From Psococerastis gibbosa (lineage: Eukaryota > Arthropoda > Insecta > Psocodea > Psocidae): a DNA stretch of 64,000 bases. The notes below the pieces were generated by a model that was not told the origin of the DNA, ran no database searches, and saw only the letters and a program-made list of their open reading frames with translations. Every line of letters begins with the position of its first letter. Within the stretch, counting starts at the first letter, position 1. Below are positions 56,596 through 64,000 of the stretch, piece by piece. Location: positions 25,136,290 to 25,200,289 of the forward strand of contig OZ020489.1 of the NCBI GenBank assembly GCA_963971405.1, written 5' to 3'. Made by a program: the position numbers and the translations under genes.

Positions 56596-56676
56596 GTGTA
56601 GTGAGTGCAGTGGTTAGGTTACCGCACCGGCAAGGTGGAGACTCCGAGACTCGGGTTCAACTCCCGTTTCTGTTGC
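56596..56676 (+). mobile_element. tRNA-like sequence, family C (tRNA-derived SINE head or tRNA pseudogene)
   Basis: GCAGTGGTTAGGTTACC fits an A box and the T-arm CGGGTTCAACTCCCG (B box) is intact with a 4-bp stem. The anticodon arm is shortened (CACC-GGCAA-GGTG), so this is not a working tRNA. A T run follows at about 56675. Confidence 0.55.
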
Positions 56677-57078
56677 ATTTTTTCAAATCTTCCTTTCATT
56701 AATAATTCCTTTGTTCAAAGTACTCTGCGAGTCTGTAGCTTTAATTATGGCTACAACATACGATATTATAAAAGTAATGTTCTTCTACATTTTGATTTAC
56801 ATTAACACCAATCGACTACCACGGACATTGATGAGAGTGTCAGGTCAAAGACGTTCCAAGAATTGGTGTCAGTGGTGGCCACATTCTATATAAAAAAATG
56901 TTGAAAAAACTTTTATTCTATGACTTCTCGATGGCTGTACAATATTTTATATTTCCTTTGAAATTGGGTTTTAATTTAAAAAAAGGGGACTGTGGGGAGT
57001 TTGATTGTCTCATAACTATAACTGCTCCCGGTTAAGGTCTCCGTCAAAGAACTTTAGTTCCCTCGAAAAGTTCAGTTA

Positions 57079-57220
57079 GGCGGGGTTTCCACATATGTCA
57101 ATGGTCAATGAGAAATATGGTTTTGACGTGGTAGCAGACGTTTTTAGTATGTCTTTAATGTCTGCTAAAACGTCAATTTCATATTTCTCATTGACCATTG
57201 ACGTATGTGGAAAGCCCGCC
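57079..57220. mobile_element. Short foldback MITE, 142 bp, TTA duplication
   Basis: Almost the whole element is one palindrome: GGCGGGGTTTCCACATATG at the left, CATATGTGGAAACCCCGCC-like complement at the right. The core is GTGGTAGCAGACGTTTTTAG. TTA flanks both ends. Confidence 0.85.
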
Positions 57221-57871
57221 TTACCGTAAATATTCGTAAATTACAAATATAATAGAGTAAATAATTAAATCAAATGGAGTCAGAGCCTATAACTTACAGC
57301 CAAGTAACGTTCCAAAGTGCATTATTATCATACTGTACCTAGAGTGTAGTGGCTGCGTGGGCACAGAAACACCCAGTTTTTCATCACGAATTCCTTGTTT
57401 CTGTTTTACATTTAACTTCTTTATGTTGCAATTTTTTTAGTAGACAATGTAGGTACAAAGTAGTTATTTTATTAGATGCTGCTGGAAGCACTCCTAGCGC
57501 TAGTATCGCCAAGCTTATTGAATATCCCATGCATCGCACACTGTAATGTATTGAGATGGTGTTAATACCGGCACTGAATTGGCATTTTGGGAGTATAACC
57601 TACACTTAAAGTTTTGGGCTTTTAATATATGATTTTTTTCTTGTAAAGTTTCTAGGGGGTTCTCAGCCTCCTCCTTTTCACGCAAGTTGGAGGTGCTTGG
57701 GCACATACAAGTTGGTGGCACTGGGTTATGTGCATTTGGAAGGCATTGAATTTTTTTAGTTTCATTGTTATTTGTTTGTCGGAAAATGGCGAGATATTGG
57801 CTTCTAGGCCTTTAAAAAATTCCACTCATCTTCTTTGAATACATTCAAACAAATCCAACCTGTTCCCTGGG

Positions 57872-58123
57872 CAGTGGCGGCGCTAACAGGGTGCTCGAGG
57901 GGGCCTGGACCCCCCCAACATTTTTCATGATGTTAAATTGCAGAATTATCATAAATCAAAAACGTCTGACGCAACTGGTAACAAGTTACTTCCTTCCATT
58001 ACGGTATATCTATACTCTCACTGAAAAATGTTTAGTTTTTTCATTTCATTGGCGCCCCAGGTAGAAGTCACGCCCCTCCATGCCCCCCCCCCCCCCGCCT
58101 TAAAATTTCAAGCGCCGCCACTG
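57872..58123. mobile_element. hAT-like MITE, CAGTGGCGGCGCT ends
   Basis: Perfect 13-bp inverted ends CAGTGGCGGCGCT / AGCGCCGCCACTG are flanked by TCCCTGGG and CCCCTGGG (7 of 8). A run of 14 C lies near the right end. A plus-strand reading frame inside it is an artefact of the C run. Confidence 0.8.
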
Positions 58124-58755
58124 CCCCTGGGCCACAGGAATTGTTCAAAGTACAGTTTCTCTCATTTCTCCAACTACAGCTTCAGAAACTCTAAACAAAC
58201 AGGGGGAGGAACTGGCCACTTGAGCCCCAAACTTAACAGAGGCGGCTGGACAGAGTTTAAGTAGTTGCTAACAAAGCCTGAAGAGGGGGTTGTGTCCAAA
58301 CCCGGCCATGTCAAGAGAGAGACGAGAACAAAGGACCCTATCGTTCGAGTCTCGATCCCCTCCCTTTCAAAACAAAAGGCCCAGTCAGCAGTTCTCGAGG
58401 TGGTGGGGTCTGGGCCTGGGTATCCCTCATTTCCTAATGGCGTTTAATCATTATGTCTCCCTCCATGCTGCTGTCTAATGAGCGTATACTGACTGGTGAG
58501 CTCTGTTTGGTTTCGATCATGCGTTTCAGGCTTAACTGTGTGTTTGTTGTGGTGGGGAGCCCCTTTCTCATTATCTTGGATTGTTGTTTCGATTGCGTTT
58601 GTTAATTAAGATTTGGGCGGGTGGTACTGTCATTTCTGTAATATACTGTTTAATATCCGTGGAAGTCTGACTGAGAGCCGTGCCATAACGGGAACTACGT
58701 CCGGCAGAACAAAAAAGGTTTTGTCGGGAAATAGAGATAATAGATCTTTTATTAT

Positions 58756-58805
58756 GAAGAACCAGTAGAATCCGGGCTGATGGGCCGTGGTCGAATTGAA
58801 AGTGA
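58756..58805. repeat. Left arm of a perfect 50-bp inverted repeat
   Basis: The arm runs from GAAGAACCAGTAGAATCCGG to GGTCGAATTGAAAGTGA and is exactly complementary to 58962-59011, with 156 bp between the arms. It is an inverted partial copy of repeat R2. Confidence 0.75.
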
Positions 58806-58901
58806 ACACAACACAACAAAAACAACAACGTCCAGGCATAAAGGTCAGTGCGCAGCCCCCTACCCAGTCACTAGCTACGGAGCCACCGAGGTACAACCGT
58901 C

Positions 58902-59020
58902 GAAGTCTACGCAGCGCCACTGAAGATGTCGACCGCAGATGTTGACGAAACGTTTGGAAGGTCACTTTCAATTCGACCACGGCCCATCAGCCCGGATTCT
59001 ACTGGTTCTTCATTTGGCTC
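58902..59020 (+). repeat. Dispersed repeat R2, copy 2, with an inverted partial copy upstream
   Basis: GAAGTCTACGCAGCGCCACT, GAAGATGTCGACCG and GTTGACGAAACGTTTGGAAG parallel copy 1. Its 3' part, 58962-59011, is a perfect inverted repeat of 58756-58805. Confidence 0.6.
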
Positions 59021-59226
59021 CGGCCGTGAAAGCCTTTGCAGTTACATTGATCTTTTATTATTTCACGTGATTTTGTTTTGCAAAATCAACATAGAAAAGG
59101 TTATTCATGTGCTGTAACTTTTAGGCGAAGACTTTAGACGATAAAATCTACAGTTTGATGTGCAAGTGGCCAAAAGAGATAAAGAATACTCAACGCGTTG
59201 CCAATTTCACATTTCCCTGGCGTATT

Positions 59227-59769
59227 TTATTTCTGAAACATCATGTGAATTAAAGATAAGAAAAAAATCATAAATTCCATCTCAAATACAAATTTTTGTC
59301 CCTTTAAAAAAATGACCAGAATAACCAAGCAAAAAATGGTGACGAACAAGGCACTGGTATACAGGCTCCACCTGGTGTATAACAAGTGGTGGACAAAAAG
59401 GTCCGAGTATAAATCATTAAGGAACCAACCAGTCTCGTCAAGCCTTCCGTAGAATAATTTATTTTCGGCCCCAATTTTATTTATAGGCTCTACGGCAGGT
59501 CTGTGACTGGCCAGTCGATTATAAACAAACTGCAATGCATCCTCAATGGGGCTTGCCGTTTTTATTCTTTCCCAGAAATAAGGCAGATTAAAAATCGAAA
59601 AATTTACCATTGTTGTAATGACCCATGTTTCTTTTCTATACCGCCAAACGAAATTGGACGTTTTTTTTAAAACAGTTTTGCTGCCTGAAAATAATTGTAT
59701 AGTGTCTTGTCTTCGTCGCCGCAAAAGGCTGGTGTTCCCATATCTTATTGGAAAGGCTAGTCTGGTCTG
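59227..59769 (-). CDS. Long open frame encoding a predicted membrane protein end, not recognised
   Basis: The frame is stop-free for about 180 codons, one of the longest in the window after the LINE. It has no ATG near its upstream end (first Met about 40 codons in from 59724), so it looks more like a terminal exon than a whole gene; an acceptor-like TTATTTTCAG lies inside it near 59688. The middle is soluble-looking (an S-P-I-E-D-A-L-Q-F-V-Y-N-R-L-A block and G-R-L-D-E-T-G-W-F-L-N-D-L-Y-S-D-L). The end has two hydrophobic stretches, W-S-L-Y-T-S...L-V-I-L-V-I-F-L and F-V-F-E-M-E-F-M-I-F-F-L-S-L-I, probably membrane helices, with a short tail ending M-M-F-Q-K. An AATAAA overlaps the stop. I do not recognise the family. 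It could be a host exon or part of an unknown mobile element. Confidence 0.4.
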   Translation of the reverse strand, partial: QTRLAFPIRYGNTSLLRRRRQDTIQLFSGSKTVLKKTSNFVWRYRKETWVITTMVNFSIFNLPYFWERIKTASPIEDALQFVYNRLASHRPAVEPINKIGAENKLFYGRLDETGWFLNDLYSDLFVHHLLYTRWSLYTSALFVTIFCLVILVIFLKGQKFVFEMEFMIFFLSLIHMMFQK

Positions 59770-60406
59770 TCAATGTTTGAATTGTACTCACTTAAAAAAA
59801 ATCTGAAAATAAAATTTGTCAAATGACAAATGTAAGAAAAATGTACATAGGCTACGACATACCTACCAAATTTTCATTGCGCCAAAACTCAAAAGTAACC
59901 TGGCGAAAACGCCTTTATTGCAAATACCTGAGGATATTCTTCTATGGTTGAAGCCTGATCGATTTGCTTGGCAACAATAAACTACAGTACATAGAATAGA
60001 ATAGAAAACCGTGTATTTCTCAACAAAAATGAACATGAAATAACAAGCTGTGCCCCCTCAAGTTAAGAAATGACCCAAACAAATTATGCTACGTATACCG
60101 TACATCCGTGTCATTGGAAAATAAATGCATCATAATAATATATCGTAACATTTTGAATAAGATGCATATTATACTAGAATGTACAGTAGCCTACGCACAA
60201 TTTTCTGTGTCAATTATATATTTTGTATGTACCTGACAGTGAAAGACAACTTTCTGTCTTAATCTATGATATAAAATAATAAAAACAAATAAAACAAAAA
60301 AATAAATTAAAAATAATCTAAATAATAATAAAAGCAGACGACTTATTCCTTTGCAAACATACAACAAGTCTATTAAAATGCAAATCTTACACAGAAAATT
60401 GAGTAT

Positions 60407-60549
60407 GGTGCCCATTCCACATACGTACAACGTCAATGAAAATTATGAAATTGAAGGTGGTAGCAGACATTAAAGACATACTAAAAATTCTGCTACCACC
60501 TTCAATTTCATAATTTTCATTGACGTTGTACGTATATGGAATACCCGCC
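60407..60549. mobile_element. Short foldback MITE, 143 bp, TAT duplication
   Basis: It starts GGTGCCCATTCCACATACG and ends GGAATACCCGCC, with long complementary arms around GGTGGTAGCAGACATTAAAG. TAT flanks both sides. The sister copy starts 25 bp downstream. Confidence 0.85.
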
Positions 60550-60574
60550 TATTGGGTTCAATTTAAATTCCTTA

Positions 60575-60717
60575 GGTGCCCATTCCACATACGTACAACG
60601 TCAATGAAATTTATGAAATTGAAGGTGGTAGCAGACATTAAAGACATACTAAAAATTCTGCTACCACCTTCAATTTCATAATTTTCATTGACGTTGTACG
60701 TATGTGGAATGGGCACC
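60575..60717. mobile_element. Short foldback MITE, 143 bp, sister of the preceding copy
   Basis: It is nearly identical to 60407-60549 and in the same orientation. Ends are GGTGCCCATTCC and GGAATGGGCACC, flanked by TTA and TAA. The arms pair almost along their full length. Confidence 0.85.
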
Positions 60718-60915
60718 TAAATGGCATTTTTTTTAATGAATAAAAATAATAAATATTCATTTATTTGCAAACAGGACTAAAAGTCAAATAAAATGTAAAT
60801 AGTTACATAAAATATACAGTTGACAGTAATCATCAAACTATCGAGACAAAACATCCTTCAGCCTAATAGACAATTAATTGTGACAATGTTTTATGGAACA
60901 TTGGTTTATTATTAC

Positions 60916-61230
60916 CAGTGGCGGAGCGTGAGATAATTGGGAGTGTAATGCTTGCAAAATATATTTGTTTAGGCTAAGTTTAAAAAAAAATCATTATTTT
61001 AAGTAGCATGTTCTATCTAAAAAAGTAAATATTTGAAAACAAAAAAGAAAACATTTGAATTCTAACGTGACGAGATTCTTTATTTTCTTAGACTGCGTTG
61101 ATAACATCATGCTCATACAATCTTATTTGCTCGCGGCTTCCTATAGATTTCAACGAAGCTCTAAATACATTCTAAGGATTAGTTGAGTGTAATGCGGCAT
61201 TGCCCGCCTTACATGCACGCTCCGCCACTG
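60916..61230. mobile_element. hAT-like MITE, CAGTGGCGGAGCGTG ends
   Basis: The ends CAGTGGCGGAGCGTG and CACGCTCCGCCACTG are perfect inverted repeats, flanked by ATTATTAC and ATTATTAG (7 of 8). The 315-bp interior has no ORF and no long G tract. Confidence 0.8.
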
Positions 61231-61238
61231 ATTATTAG

Positions 61239-61946
61239 AGTTTATATACTATATGTTAGAAGGTGTTTAAAGAGCATTTTTGCCAATTTAAGGTCTCTGG
61301 ACTGAGAAATTAATCAATTCACTCTGAACTCATGTTGTTTAAAAAAAATTTGAGAAATTCCCCTTAAGCCTACTCCATTCAATATTGTTATTATACAAGT
61401 CAAAAATGACAATGATACCTGGTACCAGTATGGAGCGGGGCTTGGGGACAGTTATAAAATAGTGAACACTATCCTCAGGAGATGAAACACATGAATCTCG
61501 TTGACTTATGTGCGTTGTCAACTCGCAGCAGCCCGGCGTACAGCGTCGCCTCAGCCTTGTGATAAATTTTAACGACTGTTCAACGCAACTTTTCGTCGTC
61601 AACCCGAAAATTCCCTAATATTTTTCCCCAGCATAATTTATAACCCATGTACTCTCCAGATTCCGGCTTTCGTCGTCTGACTATATCGTGTTAAGTATCA
61701 AAAGGATTGTTCTAGAATTAAGTTGCTAGCAGGGAGTCTTTGCGATAGTGTCGACACTGTATTATCTGGTTAGTTTAATGTACATAAATATTTAATTCTT
61801 AATGGTCTTTAAAGTCTCTTCGTTGTCTAGATAGCATGATTCACACTTGTCACAGGTTGTATCTGCGCTAAGACTCTCATTCTTGGTAACTCATCAAAGT
61901 TTTGTGAGTCGCAACCATAACACACCCATAACTTATGAAGATGATC
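61239..61946. other. No gene recognised
   Basis: An 87-codon minus frame at 61339-61602 has no recognisable features. Confidence 0.4.
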
Positions 61947-62168
61947 GACTCGTATCTGTACTTGGTTAAGTCATGCTTTCGCCTGTTTCATTGTGTCAAT
62001 GGTAAGCTTGTCTCAGCTTGTCCATTATCGCTTGTAGCTGTGTAGGTTGACATCGAGAATGTATACCAGTTTGCCAATCGCCATAATTCATACGGAAACA
62101 ATACAAATAATGTCCGAAATTCACGTGGTCGTTGGAATTGGACAAGGGGCCTATGAGCCACTCACTAT
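61947..62168 (-). repeat. Dispersed repeat R1, copy 3
   Basis: From GACTCGTATCTGTACTTGG through GGTAAGCTTGTCTCAGCTTG, GAAACAATACAAATAATGTC and CAAGGGGCCTATGAGCCAC, this is the full-length reverse of copy 1. Confidence 0.6.
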
Positions 62169-62310
62169 AAGTAGACCTGGGTCCATAAAAAGTCCTTCAA
62201 AAATTACAATTTATGTAGGTACTCTCTACTCACTTAACACTTACATTAGATTTTAGTCTATGACATGACCTATTTCTTATGGCTTTGCCACATGCTTTCT
62301 ATTGAGAAAA

Positions 62311-62333
62311 TTATTGTTATTATTATTATTATT
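62311..62333 (+). repeat. Microsatellite (TTA)n
   Basis: TTATTGTTA followed by about five ATT triplets. Confidence 0.75.
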
Positions 62334-63337
62334 CCATAATTTTATTTTGAAACCCACAACGCATAGGCCAAGATATATCAGGTAACTGTCGAAGAGACAG
62401 GTCTCTGAGTCTATTGGCACTCTAACCTTCAACATTCCAACACTGGCTGCAACCTCTTATTTTACCACTGTATAAAATTCAAAAAAAGTGACGTATCGCC
62501 TCGTAACTTTCAGAGTAGAAATCCTGAAACCCTCCCATTTGAAATAAGGTGCCGCATAAAAAAAGGGACATTGCAACAGTCACCTTAAATGTTTTGAGGA
62601 GAGAAGGCACTCCCCGCGTCTATAAGGACTGCCTGTCCTTCACAAATCGTAATTGACATATCACAGAGAAACCGGTGCCCGGGACCATTAAGCGCGCGAG
62701 TCTCGTTAATACATTAATAAAATACTATCAATTTAGATACCATACTTAAGAAGATGGATCTCGACAAAGAGATTTTTTTAGTGTCCATTAGTCGAAAAAT
62801 GACAGATTGCTTTGTATCCGACGCAAATAACAGTCCCAGTCAAAACTGTTCGGTTCAGTCAATTAGGAAACTTTTTGGTACCTTTGATCCTGTCAAATTC
62901 ATTGTGATTTTGTCAGGCTCACAAGCCCTCAGGAATGTTTACTAATTTTTTTCAGGTACGCTAGTACCCCACCATTGTGCACTTCATCTGGATACGATTC
63001 TGTGTACAAGGTTCGTGAGTCACTTTTCTATCCAAGCATTATTGGTCTCATTGTCAGGCACGAGGATTTGCGCGAGGGCTATTTGCCACTTTCTTCCTGA
63101 TTGTCGATACTGATATATATCGAGTCTGATCTGTCTGGCTTTTATTTCTGAGCTATGCTTTTATGTTTAGTTGTGACTATTTGTGTGTCGGACGTATAAC
63201 TTTGAATTATCCGCGAATACATCTTGCATCGTGCTGCTTGCTTGCTCTTTATATCATTTACTCTATCAATTTGAAATACAATTTCAGAAATAGTCTAAGC
63301 ACAACGTCTGGGAGCCCTGCGGTGCTTTCTTGCGAGC
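62334..63337. other. No gene recognised
   Basis: Unique-looking, moderately AT-rich sequence with a 63-codon frame at 62754 of no known type. Confidence 0.4.
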
Positions 63338-63340
63338 TTA

Positions 63341-63482
63341 GGCGGGGTTTCCACATACGTCAATGGTCAATAGTAAATATGGTTTTGACATGGTAGCAGA
63401 CATTTTTAGTATGTCTTTAATGTCTGCTAAAATGTCAATGCCACATTTATCATTGACCATTGACGTATGTGGAAACCCCGCC
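63341..63482. mobile_element. Short foldback MITE, 142 bp, TTA duplication
   Basis: Same subfamily and exact length as the element at 57079. Ends are GGCGGGGTTTCCACATACG and its complement, with TTA on both sides. The middle carries GTAGCAGACATTTTTAGTA. Confidence 0.85.
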
Positions 63483-64000
63483 TTATCAATTAGTAAAACG
63501 AAGCAGTATAAAAAGACCTTAGGGTGAAAAGTGTCTTTGGTATGAATACCGTCCATAATCCTATCAAAACAGTCTTCACTTTATTTATCTATTTGCTCCC
63601 GCTGTAGACGCTGTTTTCACCAGCTCACTGATTCCAAAATCAACTATATCTACTGATGAGAATTCCTTAATGTCAGAAATCAGAATTAGCAGTGACGTTG
63701 TAGGGCAATTTTATTTTCTACACAAAGTCTCGGTATATACAATTCAACGATGAAATACGCGGAGGAATGGACCGATATCAAACGAACCGGTGCAATAGTA
63801 AGCCGTGAAATATACTTTAATAAAACAAAAAAGAGTACCGGAAGTTGGTAATTACAACTTCCGAAAAGAGTGGAATAAGTCGAAACAATACGGCCAGGTC
63901 GTGCATTTCCGATGGCGGGGGCCACCTGCCCTAATTTCACACAGGCCACCTCCTTGTGGTCACTTGTGTTTGCGTAACTGTTGCCACTCGAAGGCGTTCC

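Noticed and set aside
56596..56676. Functional tRNA gene
   Set aside because: The T-arm is good, but the anticodon arm is too short; a SINE head or pseudogene fits better.
60407..60717. Repeats with short spacing suggesting a CRISPR-like array
   Set aside because: Only two long palindromic units with transposon-type flanks, in an animal genome.

Overview
The window is animal nuclear DNA: AT-rich, with no bacterial-style gene packing, consensus splice sites around one GC-rich coding exon, and a dense load of SINEs, LINE fragments, small hAT-like elements and foldback MITEs. The coding exon and the repeat mix suggest an invertebrate. An arthropod, perhaps a crustacean, is my best guess, but nothing here proves the phylum.

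The one confident host-gene piece is at 32298-32647 (+): a 3' splice acceptor, a short 5' UTR with an in-frame stop, an ATG in good context, 99 codons plus one base, and a GTGAGT donor. Its N-terminus, its end (R-A...R-Y...H-G) and its phase-1 boundary inside a Gly codon match the first coding exon of GATA2/GATA3-class zinc-finger transcription factors. No zinc-finger exon was found downstream, so on this reading 32648-64000 is largely the next intron and the DNA before 32298 is the preceding intron and/or upstream DNA. A second, unrecognised stop-free frame of about 180 codons lies on the minus strand at 59227-59769 and ends in two hydrophobic stretches.

Mobile DNA dominates the rest. (1) A 5'-truncated non-LTR retrotransposon with an uninterrupted reverse transcriptase (45000-about 47050), plus two LINE 3' ends lying tail to tail (38370-39480) and a decayed gypsy-like RT relic (about 22500-22690, -). 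(2) Three tRNA-derived SINE families, here called A, B and C; one family C copy keeps a readable tRNA-Asp-like anticodon arm. (3) Small hAT-like elements, several with perfect 8-bp target duplications (6951, 8063, 16658, 31580, 48140). Many carry long G or C tracts next to their termini. (4) Foldback MITEs with GGCG.../...CGCC ends and TTA/TAA/TAT flanks, recalling PIF/Harbinger (5349, 28912, 40762, 52715, 57079, 60407, 60575, 63341). Three of them share a nested design in which one foldback sits in the loop of another. (5) TA-flanked MITEs (36909, 41264), the second inserted in a SINE. (6) Isolated hairpins: a 71-nt pre-miRNA-like stem-loop at 25391 and a perfect 31-bp hairpin at 30058 between 12-bp direct repeats.

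Layout: 1-5100 mostly unannotated with minor repeats; 5.2-8.3 kb foldback and hAT-like elements; 8.3-15.6 kb sparse; 15.6-19.3 kb SINEs and G-tract elements; 19.3-28.9 kb sparse with an RT relic and the miRNA-like hairpin; 28.9-32.2 kb elements leading up to the GATA exon; 32.3-33.1 kb exon region; 34-44 kb MITEs, LINE ends and SINEs; 45-47 kb LINE; 48-55 kb hAT-like elements, SINEs and foldbacks; 55.8-63.5 kb SINEs, hAT-like elements, foldbacks and the membrane-protein-like frame. No CRISPR array, rRNA or convincing intact tRNA gene was seen.
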